Below are positions 20,433-32,165 of a stretch of DNA of 64,000 nucleotides, one piece after another. Each line of letters opens with the position of its first letter. The first letter of the stretch is position 1. The stretch lies in NCBI GenBank assembly GCA_015501595.1, contig JADNRX010000018.1, positions 124,001-188,000 on the forward strand. The letters run 5' to 3'. A model generated the notes under the pieces. The model was not told the DNA's origin. It saw nothing but the letters and a program-made list of their open reading frames with translations, and did no database searches. This DNA comes from Hymenopellis radicata. Its lineage: Eukaryota > Basidiomycota > Agaricomycetes > Agaricales > Physalacriaceae. A program made the translations under genes and the position numbers.

Positions 20433-23400
20433 CTATATGCCAAGCTGAGCATTCGACGCGAAATGGGTTCCACCAGCACATCGATAACCGCCCGCCTGCT
20501 TGATCCACACAAAGCCCGCGACGCAGACGCCCATCTGCCGGAGGCGAGTCTGCACTCTAATCTCCTCCTTCCTCTGCTTCTCCAACCTCTCCTGCCGACG
20601 TTTCAGCTCTGCCTCTTGCTTCTCCCGCTCCCGCTTCGCTTTCGCCTCCCTGCGCTGGCACGCCTCCCTCTTCTGCCTAAGCCTATCCTTCTTCAGCACA
20701 TCCTGTGCTTTGGCGATGTCCGATGCGAGCTTGTTCGCCGCCTTGCGCTCCTTCTCCTCCTTCTTCGCCGCATCGACTTTGGCGCGCTCTGCCGCCTGCA
20801 CTGCAGCTTCCATCGCCTTGACTGCCTCCGCCGCCTTCTTCTTGTCCGCTTGCAGCTGGTTCCAGATATCGTCTGTAACGCCTGGATCGCGACCGTCTCC
20901 ACTACTGGTATCGTTGCCGGGCTCGTCTTTCTTCTCGTCTGACGGTGGAGGTGGTGTGTCTTTCCGAGGTGGTGGCGGTGGCGGCGGCGCACTATTTCCC
21001 GCTGAAGACGAGTTGGCACTAGGAGCAGACGCGCTTGAGTTGTCTGTCGCCATTGGAGGGGCGAGTATGTTCGCTGTCGACGCGGCGCAGGGGAGATATT
21101 CGATGTGCGGCTGCAACGTTCCGTGTACATCTCCACGGCACACTTCATGGCATCCTCCGGTGACAGGGCCAGGTCCGGAAGGTTCTGCTGATATGCGAGG
21201 GACACCATTTTCTTGCTTAGCGTTATGACGTCTCGAGCATTCCCCCACGATGGTAGCTGCGAGAGGTCCATCATCAGATCGGCCAAGTCGATGTAAAAGG
21301 GACTGGACGATGACTCGATTCCGCGCAGCGAGATGCCACTCTTCTGCAGCTCCTTCTGGAGTATTTGCATGCACTGTGGCATGCTGAGATTCGTGAAAAT
21401 GATCTCCTCCGGGAATCTGCTGGAAAGCCCTCTGTTCACGGACAGCAAGTCGTTGATGTCCTGGTCATAACCAGCAAGGATGACGACCATCTTGCCCTTG
21501 TACTTGTCCTGCGTGAGCAAATCCACCATCTCGTCAACCGCCTCCTGCGCGAAGTGTCCATTCTTGAGACGGTAGGCCTCATCGATGAACAGAACTTGTC
21601 CAAGCGCTTTTTCGAAGACCTTCCGCGTTTTAGGGCCGGTTTGTCCGACATACTGACCGACGAGATCAGACGCAGAGCATTCTATGACGTCCGGCTTGGC
21701 TAAGAAGCCCATGTCGTAGTAGACTTGACCCATCTTACGAGCAGTCGTTGTCTTCCCGGTACCTAAGCAAGTAGCCATCAACAAACATGCCGACAAAATG
21801 CAATACTACCCACCAGGTGGCCCTTTGAAGACGAAATTCGTAGGTATGAGATCGTTGGAATCCTCGCCTCGGTTGCGCTTAGTCAGAGCAACTTTCTGGT
21901 ACATGCGAAGCTTGGCAACGACATTCTCGCATCCAACGACATCCTTGAACATCTCGTCCAGATTATCGCTGGCGTTGCTTGCACGATCATAATCCGGGTC
22001 GAAGTCTTGGGGTTCCAAGGTCATCATGGCGGGTATCTTCTGACCTTTCAAGCGACGGACGGCGTTGGCTTTCGCAACGCTTAGCAAGTTGTCGACCGCA
22101 CCGCCATTCCCAAAGTTGGCACGACGTTCTGAAAATATCATGTTCATTTTGTTCCGGATAGATGATACCAAATTTCTTACTTTCGCGCTCCAAGCGCTCA
22201 ATGCCAACTTTCTTCCCGTCTGGCGACGCCAGCAGATTCTGCTTCTTGAGCTTTAGTTCCAAGATTTGGAGAAGTTCTGCAGAAGCGAAGTCATCAAAGT
22301 TGAAGGCCTGTTCGATTGCGAAGCGTCGACTCAATCCTAGATAGAAACGAGTTAGGTTATTGCTCGCTTACGATGGAGAGCAGTACATACCGGGATTGAC
22401 GTTCTAATTTACCAGGATCCGTAAGATGACGGAATGGTAAAGGAAGGGCAGACATACCTGGAACATTTCAATCATCTGATCCTTGTATCCCAACAAAAGG
22501 ACACAGCGGTCATCCCTAGGATCTCCTTGAACTTCGGCGACGATTGTGTCGATGACCGAGGTTTTGAACGCGCCAGTGTTTGATCCGGAATTACCGCCGC
22601 CATACAAACCGTATGCCTGTCAAGAGGTGAGTACAATGTCCGAGACGTCGCGTATGATGCATCGCACCTCATCGATAACGAGCACCTTGCCCTTCGTAGT
22701 CTCCAAAATTGCCTTTGTTTTAGCCTCAGATTGCCCAATATATTGACCAATGAAATCGGATGGATTTTTGACGACGACTGCATGGTTTCAGCACACGAGG
22801 TAAATGTCCATTCGAACGATATTCTTACCTTCGCCGTTGCTCAACAAACCTAGACGCGCCAGAATCTGCCCATACAGCTTCGCAACGCTGGTCTTCCCTG
22901 TTCCAGGCGAACCAAGGAATACCCTGTTCAAGGACATCTCGAGTGGTTCCTGCTCCCGAAGATCGCGTTGGTAATTGATTTGGATCCTGTCGACAAGCAT
23001 TTCCACGGACTCCTTCACCGCTGCAAGACCAATAAGAGCATGAAGTTCCTTCCACGCATCGCACTGATCGAGGAGAGAGGCCGACGGCTCCAGCCCGATG
23101 ATATCCTCGCGTATGAACAAGAAGTCATCAGCGGCACGGCCAGCCCGCCGTTCTGCTGTGACGCGCGCTGCGTGTCGCGCAGTGATTACCGAAAACAGGT
23201 TCTCCAGCGCTCGTGCGTTTCCAAAACCTTCTTTTCCGCGTCCTCTTCCCAAACGACGCACAGCGATACGTCCATACAGACCCTTGATGCCATCTTCGAC
23301 CTTCATCTTGCCATCGTACCTTCTATGAATGCGGGATTCCAAGATCTTCAACAGTTCGACGTCGGTGTAATCCTCAAACTGAAGACTATTCGGAACACGA

Positions 23401-23690
23401 CTCGGAAGTCCGGGATTGTGCTCGAAAAAGGTCTCCATTTGCTTGTTGTAGCCCGCGAAGATGAAGATGATCTTTCCTCTGTGGTTCTCCATTTCAGCCA
23501 AGAGATAATCGAGGACAGGACCCCCTGTGGGCGCAGATGTGGAATTGCGGCCACCAGAAGAGGTAAGTTGGTACGCCTCGTCAATGAAGATTGTTCCGCC
23601 TCCAGCGTTAAGGACATCAGCAACAAGCTGTTTCGCTCCGCCAACTCCGTCGTGTGCTAAGCTGGCTCCTGTGACCTCCTTGAAAAGCGT
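20433..23690 (-). pseudogene. ZNFX1-like helicase / triple AAA+ protein, 3' part (rest of AAA1, AAA2, AAA3, tail)
   Basis: C-terminal part of the gene interrupted by the copia element at 23691. Exons 22829-23690, 22668-22777, 22458-22616, 22391-22403 (a 13-nt micro-exon), 22181-22336, 21814-22128, 21118-21762 and 20433-21073; all phases agree. AAA1 continues with Walker B GGTIFIDEAY and NPGLPSRVP. AAA2 has Walker A GSPGTGKT (near reconstructed residue 1665), IDEAYGLYGG and NPGLSRRF across the micro-exon. AAA3 has GPPGTGKT split by an intron (near 1936), VLFIDEAYRL and NRGLSSRF. The tail is Pro-rich, then a Lys/Glu/Arg coiled coil, ending at 20433. The modules resemble CbxX/SpoVK AAA+ ATPases. 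Catalytic motifs are intact, so the damage is recent. The last intron (21074-21117, donor GTTGCA) is the least certain. Confidence 0.88.
23686..23690. repeat. Target-site duplication AGCGT, left copy (copia)
   Basis: AGCGT directly before the LTR at 23691, repeated at 37608-37612. Removing the element and one copy restores the AAA1 reading frame (SGTLFKEVTG). Confidence 0.95.
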
Positions 23691-24026
23691 TGACAGAGTT
23701 CGAGCTAGTCATGGTAGAGTAGATAGATGTATTGATCGCGGCAGCTTACCTGCCCGAATCGGACTCGATCGCGTCTCAGACTTTTACCACCATCGTCTGA
23801 GACGTGAGTACCTATTCTTATTCCATTTTACTCCCAAGCTCACATATACCTGTAGCAGTATATTAACTATTACTACAGGTACAATATCAGACTTTTACCA
23901 CCATCGTCTGAGACCAGTATATTAACTATTACTACAGGTCTCCTCCTCCCGTGGTTCCCCGAGTCGCTCCGCGACGACCTAGCGCGTACCGCGCCCGTAC
24001 TCGACTACCCCGCACTGCGTACGTCA
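23691..24026 (+). repeat. Copia 5' LTR (336 bp)
   Basis: Starts TGACAGAG, ends ACGTCA. It holds an inverted repeat (GTCTCAGAC at 23773-23781 and GTCTGAGAC at 23795-23803) whose segment recurs near 23888, and two copies of a motif with TATTAACTATTACTACAGGT. Confidence 0.95.
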
Positions 24027-24038
24027 GGTTATGGGCCC
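24027..24038 (+). other. Copia primer-binding site, internal tRNA-iMet type
   Basis: GGTTATGGGCCC directly follows the 5' LTR. It is complementary to the anticodon-stem region (GGGCCCAUAACC) of eukaryotic initiator tRNA-Met, the half-tRNA primer site known from Drosophila copia. Confidence 0.8.
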
Positions 24039-24054
24039 CGGAGCCGACGAAAAA

Positions 24055-25197
24055 ATGTCGACTACGGAAATTAAGGTCGTCAGCACCGTCAAGCTCGCCA
24101 ACGACGGGTCCAACTGGGTCACCTACCGCGAAAAACTCGTCCAGAAGCTCAAGGCTGCCGGAGTCGGCCGCCATCTTCGCGGCACTGTTCCCACACCTCC
24201 CTTCGTTGTCTCCAACACCGGCAAATGGTACAGCTCAGCCGATACGGCGTTCGCCAAGCCACTGTCCGACGACGAGTTCGAAAAACTCGATATCGCGTTC
24301 GACAACTGGGAGACCAAGGAAGCGAAAATCCGGACCATCATCTACGAGTCGATCCCAAATGCTGCCTTCAACGCTGTCAAATCCGCGTCTACCGCGAACG
24401 GCGTATGGGTCGCACTCGAGAAGTACATGAACGAGCGCGGCGACATGACACAGCAACTTCTCCTCACGCAACTCAACGACTTGCAATGCCCGGATGAATC
24501 TGGTGTCGAAACCTACATCACCGAGGCGGAGAACATGCACCAGCGTCTCGCCGGCATGGGAATGGACATCGCCGAGGACCAGCTCACCACCATCATTCTC
24601 AAAGGCCTTCCCCCTTCCTTCAACTCTACTCGTCAGACCCTCAATGCGGCCAGCAAAATTACTGGTCAGAAGGCTTCTCTCGAGACCGTCAAGTCCATCA
24701 TCATGGAGGACTACCACGCCCGGACTACCAGCGAAAACACCAGCGACAATGTTGCAATGGCTGCCAATGGCGGCTCTCGCGGTTCATCCTCCGGCAGGTC
24801 TTCCTCGTCCAAGAGCGCAACGTGTACCAACTGCAAGCGCAGCGGGCACGTCGCCAAGGATTGCTGGGCGAAGGGCGGCGGACGTGAAGGGCAACAGCCT
24901 TGGAAGAAAAAGAAGGATGGCAAGGACAAGGACAAGGACACAGCTGCTGTAGCTATCGATGATAGTGACGACGATGTAGTTACCATTGGTCATCGCAATA
25001 CTGCGTATATGGCATTCGGTTCCGATTATCGCATGGAGGGCAATGCTCTCGCTACTGAGACCGAACGACCCGCATTCTTCGACAGCGCCGCATCCAAGAC
25101 GTTTTCACCGGAGGCTCATTTGTTCAAGACTTTGGTCAAGATCAAGCCCCGTCCCATCACTGCAGCGAACGGCGAAACCATTTTCTGCTGTCGCTAA
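24055..25197 (+). CDS. Copia Gag and start of protease
   Basis: Starts at the ATG at 24055 (an in-frame ATG at 24031 overlaps the primer site). The UBN2-like Gag core has WVTYREKLVQKL and TQQLLLTQLNDLQ, then a CCHC knuckle CTNCKRSGHVAKDC and a basic/acidic linker. The protease begins at FFDSAASKTF. The frame stops at 25195-25197 after ANGETIF. The following frame continues the protease (SAVAKGDLVITLPNG), so a one-base change in the T run at 25181-25184 separates gag-protease from the rest. A programmed shift is possible, but an error or decay is simpler. Confidence 0.85.
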   Translation: MSTTEIKVVSTVKLANDGSNWVTYREKLVQKLKAAGVGRHLRGTVPTPPFVVSNTGKWYSSADTAFAKPLSDDEFEKLDIAFDNWETKEAKIRTIIYESIPNAAFNAVKSASTANGVWVALEKYMNERGDMTQQLLLTQLNDLQCPDESGVETYITEAENMHQRLAGMGMDIAEDQLTTIILKGLPPSFNSTRQTLNAASKITGQKASLETVKSIIMEDYHARTTSENTSDNVAMAANGGSRGSSSGRSSSSKSATCTNCKRSGHVAKDCWAKGGGREGQQPWKKKKDGKDKDKDTAAVAIDDSDDDVVTIGHRNTAYMAFGSDYRMEGNALATETERPAFFDSAASKTFSPEAHLFKTLVKIKPRPITAANGETIFCCR

Positions 25198-27478
25198 GGG
25201 CGACCTGGTCATCACTCTTCCCAATGGGAACTCATCCACAAAGACGATATTTCGCCAGGCATACTATGTGCCAAACATGGTGTACACTCTCCTGTCTCTA
25301 TCCCATATCAGTCGCGGCAAATGCCCCGTCTACATCAACCCGGACGATCGTACAATGTACATTTCCACTCCAAAACCAAACTCGACTGTCTTCGCCAAAA
25401 TTCCTGAATCGAAAGGCATGTACGTCTGCAACATACCGTCATCTTCCAAGACCAACACTCTAAATCTGGGACCCGAAATTGCGCTTATTGCCAAGGTCCA
25501 GAAGGTCACGCTTATGGAGTTGCACCACATATGTGGACATCGCGACCCGGCGTCTTTACGAAGGATGTACATCGACGGACATATCGAGGGAATCAAGCTT
25601 GACCTGAATTCAAAGGCCAAGTTTTGCGAGACATGTGCTAGGGCCAAGGCCAAGCACAACCCCTTTCCAAAGGAGGGGCACTACGAGTATGTCCAGGGAG
25701 CTGGAGACAAGGTGGTTACAGACCTAATTGGTCCTATGGACGTCAAGTCCCTTGGTGGCGCCCGTTACGCTTGCACGTTTCGGGATCTTCACACCCACGA
25801 ATCTCGATCCGAGTACCTGCCTAAAAAGTCGGATGCCCTTGGCGCTTACAAGCGGTACGAAGTCTGGATCAAGGTGCAGAGGGGAGTTCAGGTCATTAAA
25901 ATCCTGGGCTCTGATCGAGGGGGAGAATTCACGAGCAAAGCTTTCAACGAGCATCTTCAAAGCCGTGGAACTGAGCGTCATCTTAACGTTCACGACTCTC
26001 CTCAATCGAATGGGATCGCCGAACGCTCGAACGGTTACTTAATGGACACGACTCGAGCATTCATTTTCGCGTCTGGCCTGCCGAAGTATCTTTGGGCTGA
26101 GGCTCACCGGCATGCAGAGTATATCTGGAACCGGACGACGACGAAAGCGATCACCTCTGGAAAAACGCCTTACGAGATGTCAACGCAGCGCAAGCCAAAC
26201 TTATCCGGTTTGCGACCGTGGGGTATGAAGTGCTGGTTAAAGCTGAAGGACTCAAAGAAGCTCACAGAACGTGTTATCCAAGTCCACTTTGTGGGTGTTG
26301 ACACGGAGTCGAAGGGTTGGAGGATTTATTGGCCGAAACACAAGAAGGTATCTGTGGAACGGGATGTCTATTTTAATCAGGAGGACATTATCCCAGAGCC
26401 TGTGGAGTTCGAGGGGGAGATAGAAGAGGTAACCGACAATGTCGAACCACCCCAGACTCCAGAAACAACGCCATCCATTCCATCCATTCCACCAATTCAC
26501 ATTCCAGCCAATCCACCGCCGCCACCAGTCGAAGCTGAGGCACCATTATCACCTCTCACCGAGTTGTCAGAATCTGACGACGAACCTGCTGAACCCGAAC
26601 CTCTTCCTGGGCGCCCCAAACGCTCAGCCGCCGCTAAACCTGGTTCCTATAAGGAACGCGACCTCCGTACACGTCCAACCACCGCCGGTATCGCTGCCAT
26701 GGTCAATATTATCCTTGAATCTGACTTAGAGGAAGAACCGTGTGGCGACTTTGCAATGCTTGTCGATGCCGAACCAATGACGACGAAGGAGGCGCTCGAA
26801 GGAGATGACAGCGAGGTCTGGAAACAGTCCATCATCGAGGAGATCAAGCAATGCGAGAAGTTCGAGACGTGGGAGCTGATGTCGGCCGACGAGGTACCTA
26901 AAAACGTTAACATTGTCAGCACCAAATTCGTGTTCCGCGTTAAGCGCGACGAGTTCGGTAACTTCGCGCGCGCCAAAGCTCGTTTCGTCGCCCGCGGATT
27001 CTCACAAATCAAGGGTGTCGATTATTACGACAGCTATGCGCCCGTTGTCCGGCTATCGACGTTGCGAACACTGCTGTCAATCGGCGCGTCAATCGGTGCT
27101 ATCATTGATCAAGCCGACATCAAGAATGCTTACCTCCACACTCCAATCCTCGAGGACGTCTACATCCAATTTCCTCCAGAACTCGACAACCTGTTCACCA
27201 TCCCGGATCACCTAAAAGGTCGGAAGCGGTACGGAAAACTGAAGAAGGGGTTATACGGCACGAAGCAGGCAGGCAGAGGCCTGTACAAAAAGTTGAAGTC
27301 CACCATGGAAGGTATGGGCTTCACCGTAAGCAACGCTGATGAAGCGGTCTTCTACCGCATCGACGGGGACCGTTACGCGTTTGTAGCCGTGGCGACTGAT
27401 GACTTTACCATCATAGCCAACTCCCAGGAAGAATCGAACACCTTCAAAGCGGAGCTCGGGACACACTTCGAGCTTGTC
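25184..27478 (+). pseudogene. Copia pol: protease end, integrase and most of reverse transcriptase
   Basis: Continues the copia ORF in the next frame. GAG-pre-integrase zinc region: HHICGHRDPASLRR...CETCARAK. Integrase core: D in DLIGPM, D in LGSDRGGEF, E in SPQSNGIAERSN. A Pro/Glu-rich linker follows, then RT: WKQSIIEEIKQ, AKARFVARGFSQ, DIKNAYLHTPILEDVYIQ, LKKGLYGTKQAGR. The catalytic box reads ATDD instead of the usual YVDD. The frame is cut after HFELV by the DNA transposon at 27479 and resumes at 32166 (DLGAIHWLLGMQI). It is not translatable as one protein here. Confidence 0.88.
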
Positions 27479-30400
27479 CATCAGGAAAAGCACTTTCAGC
27501 TTAAAGTAACTTAGGTATATAGCATATTCCTGGTTGACCAGAGTGCACTAGAGCATCCCAAGTCTCTACAAGTCAACTTCAGTCAAAGCCAATTTCTCAA
27601 GCCAACTCATGTTAACTTGAGTGTCCTTAGGTTCACTGCAGTATATCCTCACTAAAGGTTACAACTCATGGCACCTCAGCACAACCAAAACTCACCTAGC
27701 ATTTCACTGTTTCTCAAAGCTTACTCAAGGCTTCTCAGAACTCAGAAGGTAGTTGTTATTGTATATAGACTACAATAGACTGTATTATGTGATCGAATAG
27801 AGAGTAAATAAGAGGGCTGAAAGGAGTTCCCAAGAGCCAAGATACATATCAGCACGCTGCACGGCGGTATCTGAATGGTAATCTACTCAATGGACATGTT
27901 AGTCATCGTCCTCTTCATCGTATCCACCACGATGCTCAACTCAGGCGCCGCTGCACTCGCCCCCAACATCCCGGACCCCGCTCAGCCGCCCCCGAAGAAC
28001 GCCAAAATCTCGACATTTGCTTCTGCAGTCGAACATGATATGATGCTCTCGTATATGCCTATAGTCCCGTTTAGTTTCTAAATCTTGTTGATATTCTTGG
28101 CGCTAGTCTGCGTGCATGTTGCGTGGTCGGGCACTTGTTGGATTCAGCAAAAAAGAGATTGGCGGACGACGTCGAGACAGGCGAGAGCATGGGGGACTGG
28201 ACAATGTCCTGGAGAAAGCTCGGGAGCAGGACTGCGGGTGCGGGCGCGTGAACATATCTAGAAATCGATGCGCCGCTTGATGGGTCCTGGCATACTGGCT
28301 CCCGAGCTCAAAGTGTGATTGCGAGTAACGTACCTGGGCCCTAACGTGTGGCGGCAAGGCATTGATGAACGGACAATGGACCGGTGGACCAGAGGTGGTG
28401 TCATCGAGTGAGAACGCTGGGGAGCCTGAATGTGGGTCTGCGCAAGAACAGACGTGAGCCATTCGCTCGGCCTGCAGACGATACGAGCATGAAGGACGAA
28501 ACGGGAGGAAACAGACGCCGGCGTTTCGAACAGCGGGGACTCGAGGTCGAACATAATATTGACTTCGGTGGTGTGAGAGAGGGGGGAAAAGCGAACCGCG
28601 ACGCTGATTTGAGATTCGTCGTTGAGGTTGGCGGAGGGTGTCGGTGTGGTCCGTGCGGTGACGCGTCCCGTTGCCATGAAGACAGCAGCGGCGAGTCCTT
28701 AAGTCGTACGCTGCCTCGTTGGGGCTTACGCGTCGCTGATCAACATCGTCTCCGTTGTGTTGGCATTGTCGAATCCTTGCGGGGGCTCGTCCAGCCTCTT
28801 AACAGCCGAAGCCGTCGTTAAAAATGCTGCTGCTCCGTCCTGGAGGCTGATGCGTGTGTCCTTTGCTCGCCGTAAGAGCAAAAGAAAAATCAACGGTCAG
28901 ATCCACAGCTGTTTGAAGATAAGTCGAGGTCCGAACAGCGATGGGAATGAAAGGAGAGACATGACGAGCACGGGGACGAAACGGCAGGAAATGGACGCCG
29001 CCATTTCGGACAGATGGGACTCGAGGCCTTATGAATGCGGTATCGCCTTCGGTAGTGTGAGAGTCTAGAGAGAAGGAAAAGATATAATGAAAGACGCACC
29101 TGTGCTGGCAGCACAAGTTGCAGCTCGTTCTGAGCCCTCTCCTGTGCTCTTCATGCCTCCTTCCAACGTAGGTGTGACGGGCCAGGGGATAATCCAACAT
29201 TGTGAAGTCGGCGTCGTCGTCCACAGGCATGGCTGCTCCAGCTCGGAGGCTTACGCGTGCGCGGTGCTCAAAGGGTCGTCGTCAACTCCTTCTCCGTGAC
29301 ATGGGCAATGACAGCGGAACGTCTAAAGCGGGAACACGGCAAGGACAATGTTGAAGCTAGGGTTTAAGATAGGCGAAAAGGAGACGAGAAAAAAATACCC
29401 AGCTGAATAGACCATGTTCGGCGCGTCATCCAGCAGCGCAAACCCCACTCCAGACTGGCATAATCGAGGGAAACGACGATCGTGTTGGTGGTCGAAGGCC
29501 AACTTCGTATGTATCAGATCGAGCCCATCATCATTATCATAATCTCTGCCTCTCTACTCATAACACGGCACGTCAACAGTCTGGGAACGCTTATATTTCC
29601 TTGTTCCTTGCTGTTGCTACGGCAGGTGCCATTGTCTTTGGAGTCTACTATCAAGTGTTATCTTCGTTCTCCAGAGTTGCGGAGCACGACCAGATCTTTC
29701 GCTCCTAGGATGTCCTTGGCCGCGAGGAAGTTTGCCTAATATTCATGTTGTATGGATGGGGCTTATGCACGATCCTGCTATCACTTTCTGTTTTAAAAGG
29801 GACTGGTCCGGCGAGTGTCTAGACTGTGCGCACCTCTCAGGCTCCCCCTTGTATATTTCTTTCCTCTTTCCCTTCCCTAGGACGAACGTAGTCTAGAATG
29901 AAGTCCTCTTGGAACTTGTCGCTCACGACACTCACGACCGCCCTTCATGATGCACTCTCTGCGGCTGTAGATAAGACGTACACCGCCTTCTTGTTCAGTC
30001 AGTCCGACATCATACCAATCATCGGGCCTACTATTCCCTTTCGTTCTGGATGTTTATTCACATCTGACGCCTTTTCAGCTCGCGGTGTCGATGGTTTTAG
30101 CTGGACCAACAGATCTCTGGTCTTTCATCCAAGGCTTTGTTTGGATGGAGCTCCATTTGAACTCCTTCGAGGCATGTTCATCTGCTATTAAAGAGTTCCG
30201 AGCGCTTAGATAGTCCCCTAGATCAAGAATCAGATATGCGCCCCCCCCATTTTACGAGATCCCGACGGTGCTGATGTGTATTCGAGATGGTCGGTCTTGA
30301 AGAAGATCAACTTGCTAAGCCCAACAGACCTATCGTCTCCGGACGCATCTCGCTGAATGACGTGCAGACCCTACGTGTACGGTTAACCAAGAACACCGTT

Positions 30401-32165
30401 ATCAGTGCCATTGGCAACAGTCGCAGCAGGAAAGAGCACTGACGAGCATGGAGACTGTAATACTTTGACCTTACTCTTTCTTTCTTCAGGCTCTTACTAG
30501 ATCTTACTAACCACTCTGACAGACCTCGGGACTATAACCGATATCTCGGTCACTGCTTACGAGGCGTTCATTTCCCTTTTGGCTTCGCACCGGTGGGAGA
30601 TTTTCTCAATATGGGAAACTCACCATGTACCGAGTGATGCCTTGTACCGTCATCATTGACTAGCATGGCTCACTCTCACACACACAGATAACATACAGAG
30701 AAGGGAAGGATGATGTATATTCTAGTGATTTGTCTAACCTCCTTTCCTCTATCTATACGGGTAAGTACAACAGTTAAATTTGAGAAGTCCATTTGCCGAC
30801 AGAGACCGTCGGCCGAAACATCACGTGGTGTTGACTATAGCTTCGATCACCGGAAATAACCTCCGACCGTCTCCCTTTTCCTTTCACCACCAGTTTACCA
30901 ACACCCCGTGCAGCACTCGACGGAAAATTGCTCCAACACTGGTGAGTGCCCTTCTCTGAGCCATCTCGTAGCTGTTAACTATGTTCTGCTAGGTAGTAGG
31001 GTATTGCACTCTTTGTTTTGGAGATTGTCTCCGGCATGGTGTGTCGCGGCCTTCTCACTGACAGGCACTAACTTTGTTCATAGACGACGACACGACGACC
31101 ATGGCTTCCAACAACGAGTGAGCACCTATGAGAAAGATGGCGACCCGGTGCGTTGTCGCTGCTGGTGATTTTCCTTCTGCTCACTGACATCACGACAACG
31201 GGACCACACGACGACAACCATACTAGGACCACACCACGATGACGAGGACTACAATACCTCACAACGACGACTACACCACGCCACGATGAGGACGCGGACT
31301 ACACCACAACATCAACGAGGATGAGGACAAGGACCCTGCCACGACGAGGACCATGCCACCACGACGATGAGGACCATGCCATCACGACGACGAGGACCAT
31401 GCGAGGACCCACGAGGACCATGCGACGACCCACTAGGACCATGCGACGACCCACTAGGACCATGCGACGACCCACAAGGACCATGCGACGACGAGGACCA
31501 TGCCACCACGAGGACCACACCACCAAGGACGAGGACACGGACCATGGCCACGTCATGACTAGGATGCGGATGACAGCACTACGAGGACGAGGACCACGCC
31601 AGGACGGAATGACGCGACAATGATGTCGAGGCCCACACCACGACCATAACGAGGCCCACACTACAACGATGATGAGAACCGCAACAATCAAGCATCACAA
31701 CCACTGTAAGCCAATCCCAGTCATTGTTGTTCTTGTACAGACATAGATAGAAACATTTGTCGTGTAATAGTATGATTGTTGTACTGTTTCAGTGTAATCC
31801 GATGTATTATTGATATCTGTTATGCATATAATGATTTTTTGCTGTTTCGATTCATAACCATCGTCTGCTTTGGGTTCATAGGTGATGATCTAAGCTTCCT
31901 CAATGATGAGGTAGGATAACTGGCGGTAATCTAGGATGAGTCCAGTATACAGTAAGGTAATTTAGGATAACTTGAGGTAATTTGGAGGTGATAGAGGGTA
32001 ACCTGGGTGATCTAAAGTTAACTTGAAGTTAACTCAGGAATAAGATCAGGGCTGAACTGTGTCCAGAGGCAACTTTACCTCTTGTGACACTTTGTTGCCC
32101 TGGGTTGACCATAGCTGCCTAGGTGAACTACAGTCAACCAGAGTGTGAGACACCTTTTCCTGATG
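27479..32165. mobile_element. Transposase-less DNA transposon, superfamily unassigned
   Basis: 4,687 bp inserted in the copia RT. Ends are a 12-bp inverted repeat, CATCAGGAAAAG at 27479-27490 and its complement at 32154-32165. TSD is TC (27477-27478 and 32166-32167), or GTC if the ends are placed one base differently. Excision restores the copia frame (ELVDLGA). Both ends carry many short subterminal motifs of the GTTAACTT / GTCAACTT / GGTTGACC kind over about 300 bp, as in CACTA-type or hAT-type elements. The interior has no transposase; all ORFs are short. It includes two diverged direct copies of a ~100-bp segment (28486-28590 and 28963-29070) and a minisatellite near 31.4 kb. A short 68-codon ORF at 27875-28081 begins hydrophobically but is not recognised. 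Confidence 0.8.
31385..31500. repeat. Minisatellite with a ~21-bp unit
   Basis: Tandem copies of GACCATGCGACGACCCAC plus a TAG or AAG end, four or so units with small changes. The surrounding 31250-31690 is a looser GAC/CGA-rich simple repeat. The long ORFs predicted here on both strands are by-products of the repeat. Confidence 0.8.

Noticed and set aside
28103..29230. Minus-strand ORFs of 119-143 codons inside the DNA transposon as genes
   Set aside because: They overlap each other, have biased composition and no family motif; more likely shadows of repeated sequence.
31299..31691. Long repetitive ORFs on both strands, and a regular array that could suggest a CRISPR
   Set aside because: They come from a 21-bp minisatellite with no unique spacers; a eukaryotic transposon context excludes CRISPR.
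27479..32165. Helitron
   Set aside because: It has inverted ends and a short target duplication, not TC...CTRR ends with a 3' hairpin in an AT target.
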